Position numbers and translations under genes: made by a program. Positions 42,121 through 52,734 of a stretch of DNA of 64,000 nucleotides are shown here, one piece after another. The stretch covers positions 51,438,504 through 51,502,503 of the forward strand of contig CM035808.1 of NCBI GenBank assembly GCA_020466095.1, in the 5' to 3' direction. This DNA is from Chlorops oryzae. Its lineage: Eukaryota; Arthropoda; Insecta; Diptera; Chloropidae. Numbering within the stretch: the first letter of the stretch is position 1; each line of letters begins with the position of its first letter. A model generated the notes under the pieces. The model was not told where the DNA came from and made no database searches. It saw only the letters and a list, made by a program, of their open reading frames with translations.

Positions 42121-45100
42121 ATCAATTACGATTTTGATATTATGAACTGCATAAAGTGTAAATTACAGTGCTCTAGAGACGATCATGTCGATTGTGGCGT
42201 TTGTGCCAATAAATTTCATTTAAAATGTGCAAAATTAAATACGAACGTATTAACTCTAATCAAAAATAATAAGAACTTGCTATATATGTGCGACAGTTGC
42301 TTAAATCGCCCTTCTCTTCTCTGTAATTCTAATGTAAATGACGCTCTTAAAAATCTAAATGCATTAAGTGGCTTCCTAAATTCTCTCGCAGCAGCTGAAC
42401 ATAGTTCGCGCCCGCTAAATAAAACTGAAAGTTCAAACGCTCAAAATTTATTGAGTGGTAACAATAGAATTCTCACGCGCTCAAAGGCCAGGGTCACCGA
42501 CCAAATCCAAGGCAAATCTCTTGGACTTACACATCGCAGAAGCTTATCCCTCACCTCTCACGTATCATCTCCGAATGACAAAAATACGAACTACTCTAAT
42601 AAATCGCCTAATAATGTTAATAAAAAGTCTGGAGTTTCCACTCCCTTATTGATGCACAACACTGTCCGTAGCTCAGCTTTGCCTACAACGTCGACATACC
42701 TACAAACAGATAATTCTCTTAATCTCGTTGATAACGCCGTTAATGCTGATAATAATGTTACACCTGAACTTAAGTCTCCAGTGCCTCTTACATATGCCGA
42801 AACTGCAGCAGCTATCAATACACAGCCTTCGTGTTCTAACTCACCAAGCGCTCGAACTTCGGATACTCTTGTAATCGCAAATGAAAATAGAGCACGAAAA
42901 CATCGTTCTATTGTTGTTGGTAATAACTCGAACGACGAGTTGGATGTTGTAACTCGATTGAAATGGGTTCATTTATCGTCGTTCAAACCATCGGTTACAG
43001 CCGATAAAGTTATTGAATATGTTGTCAAACATGCTGGTGTTGAACGTTCGTCTCTCGCATGCTATAATCTGATCAAAAAAGATACGCCGACCTCGTCTAT
43101 AAAAAAGGTTAACTTTAAACTTGGCATTGTATCTTCATTATATGAAAAAGTGTTAGACCCATCGATTTGGCCATCAAATGTAAAAGTTCGTAAGTTCCGG
43201 TTTTTTCCAAAACAACCCAATCCAGGAGATGCTCCGTAATTGATAGTAAATCAAATCAAAAATCTAATAACTGCAAACTCTATTACCAAAATGTCAGCGG
43301 TATGCGTACAAAATCGTCAATATTTAGTTTAGAAACATCACTTCAAGAATATGATATCATTGCCATCACTGAAACGTGGCTCAACGACTCGTTTTCTTCG
43401 TCTGAATTCTTCGACAAATCCTACAACGTCTTCCGACGTGATCGCTGTGAATATACCTCAGGACTCGGCAGAGGTGGTGGTGTTTTGATAGCGGTTAGGT
43501 CTAACTTAAGCTGTAGCCTAATCCCTCTACAACATAATGATAGATCTATAGAGCAAATTGCCGTTAGTATCAGGTTTAATAATAATCATACACTGTACCT
43601 ACTATTATCATATATTCCGCCTTATAGTAACATTGATACGTATAAATTGCATTTAGAAAATGCAAGTTCATTAATTGACAGTGTATATGAACTGGATGAA
43701 GTCTTATATCTTGGAGATTTCAATTTGCCCAATATCTCTTGGGACTTGCGTGGAAATATTTTAGTGCCAATAAATATGAAGTCAGATATCGATATATTAG
43801 TTATAAGTTCTTTATTTTCTTCTGGATTAAGCCAACAAAACTATATATTGAATGATTTAGGTAGGACTCTGGATCTAGTTTTTTCATCTGATACACTTAG
43901 ATTAATATGTGAACAGTCTCTCTCTCCCATCTCGAGCAATAATATGCATCATAAAGCCATTATCATTAATTTCGAATTTTATATTTTCGAATGTGAAAGA
44001 GACATGGATGGATTTGTATATGATTACAATAACGCAAATTATGAAGAAATCGCTGCTTCTCTTGACGCTATTGACTGGAATGCCTTGTCTTCCATTGATT
44101 CTATAAATAATTCTTACAAATTTTTCTGCAATGAATTACATGCCATAATAAATTCTTAGGTCCCTGTAAAATGTTTGAAACCTCGAAATAAGCCCCCATG
44201 GTTCAATTTCAAACTCTGTAATCTAAAAAACAGAAAAAATAAAGCGTTAAAAATCTATAAGGCAACATGCAAAGAATCTGATCGAATAAATTTTGTTGTG
44301 TTAAGGAAACAATTTGATTTTCTTCATAAGTTTCTATTTAGAAATTATATATTAACTATTGAAGATAATATTAAAACAAATCCAAAATCCTTTTGGAACT
44401 ACATCAACACGAAACGTAAAACAAATGGAATTCCATCTAGATTGCAGCTCGGTGATGAAACTTCAAATAATACTCTTGAATCGTGCAATCTCTTTGCTAA
44501 ATTTTTCCAATTAGTTTATGAAAAACACGATCTAGTCACATCGTCGCCATATATGAACAGCTCGGTCGACTTAATAAATCAGTTTTTCGTGGATAGTAGT
44601 GAGATTGCTTTTGCGATCAATAATTTAATATCTAGTAGTAAATCTGACATTGAAGGTTTTTCCCCAATTTTCTTTAAGATTTACTCATCATGCCTCATTC
44701 ATCCTCTGACCACGCTCTTTAATAGATGCTTACGTGAAGGTATCTTCCTTAGTCCTTGGAAGAAATGCACGATCACCCCAATATTCAAATCAGGAAATCG
44801 CAGTGTTGTTGGTAATTATAGACCCATTGTAAAACAATGCACTCTCGCCAAAATTTTTGATTCAATTATCAAAGCCAAATTGTTTGATTATGCTAAAAAC
44901 CGCATATGCAATGATCAGCATGGGTTTATGCCTGGTAAATCGTCATCCACAAATCTTATACTTATGGTAAATCATATTATTAACTCTTTTGAATCCTTTG
45001 CGCAGACAGATGTTATATACACAGACTTCTCTAAAGCCTTCGACAAAGTAAATCATCAAATCTTGCTTCAGAAATTATGCTCTTTTGGAGTTCGCGGTTC

Positions 45101-46190
45101 TGCCTTAAAGTTCTTAGCCAGCTTTCTTGAAGACAGGATTCTTACAGTACAAATTGGAGGTTTAAGATCTACAAATGTTATAAACGCGTGGTCTGGTATT
45201 CCACAAGGAACTCATTGCGGACCACTGCTATTTCTTATATTCATAAACGACCTACCTACTTGCTTACGATTTACAAAATGCCTTTTATTCGCTGATGATG
45301 TCAAACTTTTTTCTAAAATTGACACATTGTCGGACTGCACAAATTTACAAACCGATCTGAATTCTATTTCCAACTGGTGCATCATGAATAAATTGCATCT
45401 AAATTTTTCCAAATGCTGTGTGGTATCTTATTGTAAAAAATCAAATGTTGTGCTATTCGACTACGAACTAAACAATAACATATTGGTACGTAGTTCAGAA
45501 GTCAAGGATCTTGGAATAATATTTGATTCTAAACTAGCGTTTTCGAAACACGTAGACCACATTGTGTCAAAATGCCTTTCTCAAATTGGTTTCATCAGAC
45601 GAAATTCTAAATCTTTTGCTGATCCTCTTACATTAAAGTCTCTATATGTGTCTTTAGTTAGAAGTCGTTTAGAATACTGTTGCCTAATATGGAACCCATA
45701 CCACGCAGTTCATAACACAAAAATTGAAAAAGTACAAAAAATTCTATCCAGAATAGCGCTGAGTTAAATACATTGGCCTAACGGTCTCCCGAACTATACA
45801 GCGAGACGCAAATTACTTGGTTTGCAGTCATTAGAAGATAGGCGGTCTTATATCTCTATATTGTTCGTATACAATGTTTTAAATCTGAACATAAACTGCC
45901 AAGAAATAGCCAGTAAAATCATCTTATATGATCCTCCACGTCTCTTGCGACATACACGTCTCCTAGTCAACTCTGTCCCTCGTACACTGTATGCATTTAA
46001 CGAACCAATAAATAGATGTATTCGTTTATGTAATATTTACAGTCCTCGATTAGATTTTAATATAAGTCTTTCGAGCTTTAAGTTGAAACTTTTTGAATTA
46101 TTTAATGTGCACAAAATTATCCTTACTCTTTCCTTTAGGTTATCTCCATCAATATTTTTATTTATTTTATTTTTGAAAAATGAAAACATT
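42121..46190 (+). mobile_element. Non-LTR retrotransposon 3 (CR1-like), near full length
   Basis: ORF1 with a PHD finger is followed directly by ORF2 with endonuclease and RT, the standard order of CR1-group elements. It lies tail-to-head after element 2. The 3' border near 46190 is set by the appearance of Penelope-like sequence. Confidence 0.8.
42142..43239 (+). CDS. ORF1 protein of non-LTR element 3, PHD finger
   Basis: Intact 365 codons. The N-terminus is a C4HC3 PHD-type zinc finger with Cys 3, 6, 18, 21, His 26, Cys 29, 50 and 53. A long Ser/Asn-rich low-complexity middle follows (residues ~60-260). A folded C-terminal domain (WVHLSSFKPSVTADKVIEYV to the end) resembles the nucleic-acid-binding domain common in dipteran CR1-like ORF1 proteins. 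ORF1 proteins bind element RNA and act as chaperones. Stops 60 bp before the first ORF2 methionine; ORF2 is open across the junction, suggesting reinitiation or another coupled start. Confidence 0.85.
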   Translation: MNCIKCKLQCSRDDHVDCGVCANKFHLKCAKLNTNVLTLIKNNKNLLYMCDSCLNRPSLLCNSNVNDALKNLNALSGFLNSLAAAEHSSRPLNKTESSNAQNLLSGNNRILTRSKARVTDQIQGKSLGLTHRRSLSLTSHVSSPNDKNTNYSNKSPNNVNKKSGVSTPLLMHNTVRSSALPTTSTYLQTDNSLNLVDNAVNADNNVTPELKSPVPLTYAETAAAINTQPSCSNSPSARTSDTLVIANENRARKHRSIVVGNNSNDELDVVTRLKWVHLSSFKPSVTADKVIEYVVKHAGVERSSLACYNLIKKDTPTSSIKKVNFKLGIVSSLYEKVLDPSIWPSNVKVRKFRFFPKQPNPGDAP

Positions 46191-46241
46191 TCGCTTTGCT
46201 TTTCTGTTGTTGTTTTGTGGGAAGCCGGTATCCAAACGTGA
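43239..46241 (+). pseudogene. ORF2 of non-LTR element 3: endonuclease and reverse transcriptase
   Basis: A single frame with two stop codons, TAG at 44157-44159 and TAA at 45765-45767, and no frameshift. The endonuclease begins before the first ATG (LYYQNVSGMRTK), with ITETWLND, GRGGGVLIAV, YLGDFNLPNISW and a degenerate end. RT follows with TPIFKSGNRSVVGNYRPI, YTDFSKAFDKVNHQILLQKL, GIPQGTHCGPLLFLIFINDL and active site LLFADDVKLFS. The C-terminal region resumes after the TAA. The ATG at 43302 would cut off the first endonuclease strand, so it is not the natural start. Few lesions, so a young copy. Confidence 0.85.
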
Positions 46242-46380
46242 AACCAGAGATTCAAAATACAATACGAAAAACGCAACAGAGTTTAAAGAAAGATACAACA
46301 ACACATATATAGCGGACAACGAAATTATGGTCTCTTTTGATGTAGTTTCATTGTTTCCAATTGGTATTAGATTGATTGGT
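46240..46380 (+). pseudogene. Penelope-like reverse transcriptase fragment
   Basis: The frame reads EFKERYNNTYIADNEIMVSF followed by DVVSLFP. 'LVSFDVVSLFTNIP' is the signature RT block of Penelope-like elements. Only this block survives, and the residues after SLFP are no longer recognisable. Confidence 0.6.
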
Positions 46381-47112
46381 ATCAGAAACCAACAGCTTCA
46401 GGGAGAATTATAAATTACAAGTCTCAACATCCCAAGAATATGTATGTTCGAGCTGAAACGAAAAAGGGTTAGTTAATGTCGTTTGGATTAACTATGAGGG
46501 CCACTTTGGATACTCACCGGACTTATGTTCGATATTCTGTTTTTTCCCAAAAACGGCTTCCAGTGGAAAATAACCAAAAAACGTTCGTTTTAAGTTTGAA
46601 TTGCTTTATTGCAGCTCTTGATAGAGTTCGCGAGCTATTGTACAGGTCGTTGTACAATATATTGACGGCGAAGTATTTTATAATATAAAAATTATGCGCT
46701 TTCATGCGTTTCTAAAATAAATATTTAAAAAAAAAAATGAGATCCGAGGAATATAAGGCCAAGAAGTAGTTGTTGCTTGCGTCCGAAGAGTTGAGCCGCC
46801 AAAATCCAAGTGAAGTAGCGAGATAAACCAAAAACTACCGCCTTTTCGCTTTTCTCGTTCGAAGAGACGAGTTCTATTTTTGATATAAAAAAACTAATTG
46901 TGCAGAAAATATGAATGCAAAAGAACTAATTGCAATGAGAAAAAAAACGAACAGCAGTCAAAATTCATTCCCCAATAAAATGGCAGTAGTTTTCTTTCTT
47001 TTTAGAAGTAGTAGATTTTTATGGATATGTTGGCGTGTAGACGAGCCAAATTGTACGTAAACATTGCCGACCCCCTTTGCACGAACGCTGCAAAATTAAC
47101 GAACTAAATGAT
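46381..47112. other. No gene recognised
   Basis: No ORF of note; could hold remains of a BEL/Pao untranslated region or LTR, which I cannot delimit. Confidence 0.35.
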
Positions 47113-47880
47113 TTATAATGGTACTGCTCCTGAAAGGACATAACCGAAGAGAGTGTTTTGGGCCATGCAGATTGATTTGTCCAGCGGCAATATCCCTGGA
47201 CGATAAATTCGTTGATAGATGTCTACTGCTAAGACGATTTCGCAAGTGGAACGAATGAAAAATGTATGATCGGTCAACATGATGTTCGCATAATGTTCCA
47301 TGATGGTTGGATCGAGCGAAACGTCGGGTGTCCAGTATCGAACGGTTGTCAATTTGAGCGAGACTTCTAGTTTAAGCGAAGCATCATGACGGGAGCTAAG
47401 TGTCACCGAGCACCACTTTTCATTCCCGACGACCGTGGAAGGCAGTCGTAATTTTCGCACAAGTTCTTCCGAGATAAGGCTGTGCTCACAACAGGTGTTG
47501 ATAATTGCCCTGACCGTACGAGTGACCTGATGGTACCTTAATTGCAAACATGCTGTTGGTATTAAGGTGACGGTGCGGTTGGGATAGAATGGCGGACTAG
47601 GTAGTGATTCAGGTCTGACGGAGCGTTGTGGAACTTTCTTTGAAATTCTATCATGGCGATGCAATAACGAATGATGTTCTTTGTGGCAGTATTTACAACG
47701 AAATTTGCTAGTTCAGTCTCGAGTGGCGTGCGAGTGCGCCAAACAATTTGCGCAGTATTTATGCATGTCCACGGTTTGTAGTCATGTAACTACGTTCATC
47801 GCTCGAAATTTACTGCAGCAAGACAATGCGTGATGGAGGTTGCAAATACGGCACCCATAGCGATGCAGGCGTTTGCTCTT
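47113..47880 (-). pseudogene. BEL/Pao gag end and aspartic protease
   Basis: The minus strand carries a Cys/His-rich knuckle region around 47860-47680 and then AIINTCCEHSLISEELVRKL, the BEL/Pao protease active-site region (normally with D where this copy has N), ending with QNTLFGYVLSG. The D to N change would kill the protease. It lies downstream of the integrase end, the reverse of the normal gag-protease-RT-integrase order, so two partial copies are joined. Confidence 0.75.
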
Positions 47881-47924
47881 GCCCATTATGTTGTATCTAG
47901 GATAGAAGGGTATAAATAAGTTGT

Positions 47925-48522
47925 TTAGCATGGGGGTAAAACTACTAGCTTAGAAATTGGTCTAGTGAGTATTCCTTTTTCAGTTTGAATGTCAGCGACT
48001 CGCACTCTCTGGTCGCTACCTTTATAGATTTTTTTTACTCGGCCCAAACGCCATTCGGTTGTGGGAAAATTTTCTTGTTTTATAACTGCAAAGTCACTAG
48101 TACTAAGATTTTCGGTAGGAAATTTCCATTTATGTCTTTTGTGAAGCTCAGTTAGGTATTCTGCCTTCCAACGCTCGCAAAGGTACTAGTTTAATGCCTT
48201 AATTTTTCTCCATCGATTCACTAGGGATAGAGGATGTTCAGAAGATAAGGGTTCTGCTCTCGTCAGGAGCGGACCACCTATTAAAAAATGGCCTGGCGTT
48301 AATGGAGCAAGATCTGAAGGATTAGAAGATTGAGGGCTGAGTGGCCGAGAATTCAAACACGCTTCAATTTTAGCGAGTAGAGTTTGAAACTCTTCAAAGG
48401 TGTATTTTATAAGTACGGCACATTTGCGCAGGTGAAGCTTAAAGCTTTTCACCCCAGCCTCCCATAAACCGCCCATATGTGGGGCCCCAGCTGGAATGAA
48501 TTTCCAAGAAATGTTATATTGA
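47925..48522 (-). pseudogene. BEL/Pao integrase, C-terminal part
   Basis: HMGGLWEAGVKSFKLHL carries the catalytic Glu of the integrase core. IEACLNSRPLSPQ and LTPGHFLIGGPL follow, then an in-frame TAG at 48186-48188. After that come the C-terminal domain WRLGRVKKIYKGSDQRVRVA and a TAA at 47925-47927. The upstream half is at 50640-51230; a mariner and a MITE separate them. Confidence 0.85.
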
Positions 48523-48527
48523 ACATA

Positions 48528-49745
48528 TTAGGTGTAGTAAAAAGAAATCCAAGAAGTCCGATCGTGTTCCGCTAGGGGGCATTAGAAAGATGACAGTTCC
48601 TACTAAAAAAGCTTTTTTGACACTTTTTTGATTGATTGATTCAGTTTTGTTTGAGAGCTTGTCAAAGATGGACATCAGCAAAGAGAAAATTCGCTACATT
48701 TTACAGTTTTTCTTCGATAAGGGAGAAAACGCAAGCCAGGCGGCTGAAAATGTGAATAGCGTTGATGGACCTGATACTGTAACAGCCAATCAGGCGCAAT
48801 TTTGGTTTCGTCGATTCCGTTCCGGTAACTTCGATGTCAAGGATGCACCACGCACTGGAAGGCCAATTGTCGAAAATGTCGATAAAATCATGGAAATTAT
48901 CGAGTCCGACCGTCATGTTAGCACTGTTTCGATTGCAAAAGAGCTAAAGATTGCACAAAAAACCGTTTGGAACCATTTGAATAAGGCTGGATACACAAAG
49001 AAGCTCGATGTATGGGTGCCACACGAGTTAACGCAAAAAAACCTCATAGACCGAATTTCCATCTGCGAATCGCTGCTGAACCGCAACAAAATCGACCCAT
49101 TTCTGAAGCGGTTGGTGACTGGTGATGAAAAGTGGGTCACTTACGACAACGTCAAGCGAAAACGGTCGTGGTCGAAACACGGTGAACCGGCGGAAACGGT
49201 GGCCAAGCCAGGATTGACGGCCAGGAAGGTTTTGCTGTGTGTTTGGTGGGATTGGCAGGGAATTATCTACTATGAGCTGCTCCCATACGGCAAAACTCTT
49301 AACTCGGAACTCTACTGTCAACAATTGGACCGTCTGAAGGAAGCAATCGCCCATAAGCGGCCAGCTTTGGCCAATAGGAGAGGAATTGTGTTCCATCAGG
49401 ACAACGCCAGGCCACACACATCGATAGTGACTCGCCAGAAGCTCCGGGAGTTTGGTTGGGAGGTTCTTCTGCATCCACCTTATAGTGCGGACCTGGCACC
49501 AAGTGATTACCATCTGTTCCTGTCCATGGCGAACAATTCTGCTGGTGAAACATTCGCTTCAAGAGAGGCTTCTGAAATTCGACTGTCTCAATTTTTTGCT
49601 AATAGGAACGAGGGCTTCTATGAGAGAGGCATAATGAAATTACCTTTAAAATGGCAACAAGTTATCGAACAAAACGGCGCATATTTGATCTAAATCGGGT
49701 CATTCTAACTATCTCAAATAAAGCCCTCAATTTAATGCAAAAATA
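48528..49745 (+). mobile_element. mariner element, copy 2, right end lost
   Basis: The left end TTAGGTGTAGTAAAAAGAAA follows TA at 48526-48527. Compared with copy 1 it lacks about 48 bp of the 5' leader. It matches copy 1 to about 49745, where the right inverted repeat should begin but does not. The MITE at 49765 follows. Confidence 0.9.
48668..49693 (+). CDS. mariner transposase, apparently intact
   Basis: 341 codons from MDISKEKIRY to TAA, the usual mariner length. N-terminal helix-turn-helix domains are followed by TGDEKWVTYDN, HQDNARPH and LAPSDYHLF. Exactly 34 residues separate the second and third catalytic aspartates (DD34D). WVPHELT, the conserved linker motif, is present. SADLAP replaces the usual SPDLAP. 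No stop or frameshift. It cuts and pastes DNA at TA sites. This copy cannot move in cis because one end is gone, but could act on other copies. The frame extends upstream to 48632 without ATG. Confidence 0.95.
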   Translation: MDISKEKIRYILQFFFDKGENASQAAENVNSVDGPDTVTANQAQFWFRRFRSGNFDVKDAPRTGRPIVENVDKIMEIIESDRHVSTVSIAKELKIAQKTVWNHLNKAGYTKKLDVWVPHELTQKNLIDRISICESLLNRNKIDPFLKRLVTGDEKWVTYDNVKRKRSWSKHGEPAETVAKPGLTARKVLLCVWWDWQGIIYYELLPYGKTLNSELYCQQLDRLKEAIAHKRPALANRRGIVFHQDNARPHTSIVTRQKLREFGWEVLLHPPYSADLAPSDYHLFLSMANNSAGETFASREASEIRLSQFFANRNEGFYERGIMKLPLKWQQVIEQNGAYLI

Positions 49746-49961
49746 TTTAGACATAGTAGTACTACACCGAGAGAAATAAGAACTGTTAATTCAACCACTT
49801 AGAACAGTTAAAGTAAGAGTGGTCAAATTAACTGTATTCCCCGTTAAATGCACTGGAAAAGGAAGTCAAATCAACAGTTGAAAAATAGTCACTTTTTATG
49901 TTCAAATTCGCTTTCGTTCACTTAGACGTATAAGTTCGCATTCTGATCAACCGTCTCCTGA

Positions 49962-50043
49962 GTTTTCAATAGCTCAGTTGTTTAAGCTGTGAGTTGACCG
50001 TCGTGAGACTCGGGGTTCTATCCCTGCTGGCGGCGGGAATTTT
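49962..50043 (+). other. tRNA-like sequence 1
   Basis: A box TAGCTCAGTTG (49970-49980) matches the consensus fully. B box GTTCTATCC (50015-50023) has one mismatch. An AGCT/AGCT D-stem is possible, and TTTTT, a pol III terminator, follows within 20 bp. Acceptor and T-stems pair poorly, so a pseudo-tRNA. Confidence 0.45.
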
Positions 50044-50224
50044 TCTGGATTTTTTTATTTAATTACAGTTTTTTTTTTTTTGTTCAGAGTGTAGTTGTTT
50101 TTTAAGGCAAAAATTTTCTCCTAAATTTTTAAGATTTTAATTTATTTAATTTTTTTTAATGGTTCATTTTCAAGCAAAAAATTTTGCAACCATAAGCTCA
50201 AGTGAGCGTTTTGACCAACAAATT

Positions 50225-50310
50225 AAATTCGATCGTTTAGCGTAATGGTTAAGACGTTCGCCCAGCGAAGTGGAGGTCTGCGGTTCAAGGCTCGGCCGAG
50301 GCGAGAAAAT
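50225..50310 (+). other. tRNA-like sequence 2
   Basis: A box TAGCGTAATGG (50233-50243) and B box GTTCAAGGC (50278-50286) both fit the pol III consensus at normal tRNA spacing. A TTCG/CGAA anticodon-like stem is possible. Cloverleaf not convincing; function not claimed. Confidence 0.4.
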
Positions 50311-50639
50311 TTAAAGAGATGAAAGAGAAAAAGATTTAAATAGAAACAAATAAATAAAGAAAAAATACAATAATTTAATAAAAAAAAAAATATTAATAAA
50401 AGAAGATAAAAAAAAAGTCAAAGCAAAAAATAAATTTTTTTTTCCCAGTCGCTGGTGACAGTTGATTTAACCGCGAGACAGTTATATCAACCACCAGGTA
50501 GTTATGTCCTTATTGACTGTGTTTGTACTGTTGAATTGACCGCTACTACACATAAGCTAAGAATTAACGGTGAACTCGGTTATTTTAACCTGTTTTTTCA
50601 GTTAATATAACTACCTTTTTCTCTCGGTGTAGAAATAGC

Positions 50640-51230
50640 CTAAATGGCATTTTATGTCTTTAGGATTTTGGCTGCTCCGACAAAGTTGGTGCCGTTATCC
50701 GAATATATTTTGACTGGGCAGCCTCTACGAGAGACGAAGCGGTCGAGAGCGGCTAAAAAGGTGCCAGTGGTCAAATCGGACGTGGCTTCTTAATGGATTG
50801 CTTTGGTTGAAAAGCAAACGAATACGCACACATATCACTTGGAGAGGCGACAACCTCTACCACGAAACGATGTAAGTTCAAAGGGGCCCGCAAAATCCAC
50901 TCCAGTCGTCTCGAATGTGCGTGAAAAGGAGCACCTCTCTTGAGGTAGTGCAGCCATTAACTGCGTGCGTTGCTTTTTTTGTTCAATCACACATATTTTG
51001 CATTGATGGATGGTAGTTTTTATAAGATTCCGGACTCGTGGAATCCAAAATTCACTTCGAATTGAACGCAACATGAGTGCGTTTCCTCCATGAAGAGAAT
51101 TTTTATGTACTTATGAGTTGAACAAGTAAGGTGGTGAATCTTCAATTATAAGGTAACAGAATTTGATGTTTTTCGTTGTAAGACATTGATTGGGATTCGA
51201 CCAAACGCCCTGTTCTCCTACTGTCTCTTT
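50640..51230 (-). pseudogene. BEL/Pao integrase, N-terminal and core part
   Basis: Minus strand reads the zinc-binding region (HQCKICVIEQKKQRTQLMAA), TTGVDFAGPFE with the first catalytic Asp, and [20 protein letters not shown] with the second. Frames shift at about 50830 and near 51130 and stops occur. Integrase inserts element cDNA. It continues on the far side of the mariner/MITE block at 48522. Confidence 0.85.
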
Positions 51231-51835
51231 CCAGTCGTAATATCTCTTTCTCTTTCTCTTTTTCCGATCTGACATTTCACATTTTCCGATATGACATTTT
51301 TATTTTTCTAATCTTGTTTCCCTTCATTCGTAACAATGGCATACATTGCTTCCGCAAGTGCAAATAGTGAAACTGTTTTTATAATTATTCCAAACATCAA
51401 ATATAAACTTAAAACTAATCAACGAATACTTAAGACTAACAAAAAAACACAAAAAAAGTGAAGTGAACGTATGGGTGGATTCAGGAAGGTGAGTCTGGTA
51501 AAAAAAATATAATATATAATTCCTTTTTTTCTTTCTTTCTCTGCCTCATTACTTCTTAACTTAATGTTTGTTTGTTTTCTTTACTTATAATTAGAAAAAT
51601 TCATGTATCGTTATTTAATTCTGTTCACCTTAACTCTATCCTATATATATTATATATATACAATTCATTTACATTTCATTTAAAAAAATTTCAATTCATT
51701 TATATTTTTATTGACAACAACAACAATGCATCATGTTCTTAGCCGAAGGTGTCCAGGTCCGTGTAGCTCAAAGCGGGTCTTCTTGCGGGCGGCTCATTTC
51801 TATGGTTATTCCTTGCTTTTCGCTTTTTATTGCTT
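51231..51835. other. No gene recognised
   Basis: CT-rich and AT-rich. A short ATGGGTGGATTCAGGAAG followed by GTGAGT at 51470-51494 could be a leading exon with donor site, but nothing downstream supports it. Confidence 0.3.
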
Positions 51836-52602
51836 TTATTGACCTTTGGTGGTATTGTCTGGGTTGTTTGGGACTGTTCGTTTCGTTTTGTTTTTTACAA
51901 TTGTTTCCCCTGCTACTGGTATTGTCACCTGGTATCTTATGCCATTGACAAATTTTCGAAAATGCAGCTTTTTGCCAGGCTGGCGGGTTCGTTCTGCTTC
52001 TAGAATGATTTTAAGCAGGATCATTGGCAACCCATCTACTTCCTCGGTGTCTGTTAGGTGACGTGGATAGATGGTTGGTTTTGTGTCTATTGGTACGGCA
52101 TGATCAGTATTATATGAACCAAAATCCTCTAGGTCTATGTCATAATCATAGCCGTCGAGGCTGAGCTCATCATCGGATTTATGAATATTGAAAGCATCAG
52201 TATATTCGAGATCTGGGTTGTCTCGTATGCTAGTATTGCCTTCATTTGTTGTTTTTGTTGCCGTTGGAACCACTTGGCTGCGTGTGGGGTGCTGATAAAA
52301 ATTGCGCGGTTTTGCATCGCAGCCGTCAGGTGTGCCCCCTCTCTTATGGTTTTGTGGATGTTCAATAGATGCTCTTCACTGAATGGTTCCATTGCGGTAT
52401 TCTGTAATGAGTTATTATGTGATGCCCCTTCTTTCCCCCTTCCTTCTTCTTTCCCTTCCCTTTTTTTGTTCCTCTTTTGTTTTCTTTCCTTTTTTGCTTT
52501 TGGTTGTGTGCCTGTTTGCATAAGAACATTCAATATACACCAAAAATTTTTAATTTTTAGACTAATATCTTTTCTTTTCTCAACTTCTTTTAGCATTCTC
52601 AC
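51836..52602 (-). pseudogene. Unassigned ORF in two overlapping frames
   Basis: The upstream frame (52602-52135) has a very basic stretch (KAKKERKQKRNKKR) then MEPFSEEHLLNIHKTIREGA. The downstream frame (52273-51836) has an acidic segment (YDIDLEDFG) and GKKLHFRKFVNGIRYQV. The two overlap around 52200, consistent with one frameshift in a ~230-residue protein. Family not recognised; a retroelement gag-like role is possible because BEL/Pao pol lies downstream on the same strand. Confidence 0.4.
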
Positions 52603-52734
52603 CTAGTGCAATCTCATTTTGATTTGTTTGTTTATTAATGTGTATTATTAAATTTTTATTTATTTTTTTTTGTTTTTAATTTTATTTAAATTTTTTATTT
52701 TTAATTTTCACCTTTATTTATTTTACTTATTTAT

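Larger units (their letters stand above)
49765..50629. mobile_element. CACCGAGAGAAA MITE with two tRNA-like segments
   Basis: CACCGAGAGAAA and TTTCTCTCGGTG ends, flanked by TA (49763-49764, 50630-50631). AACTGTTAA-type words repeat near both ends. No ORF. Two stretches with pol III A and B boxes lie inside. Confidence 0.7.

Noticed and set aside
51470..51494. Short exon with donor GTGAGT on the plus strand
   Set aside because: Six codons and no supporting second exon.
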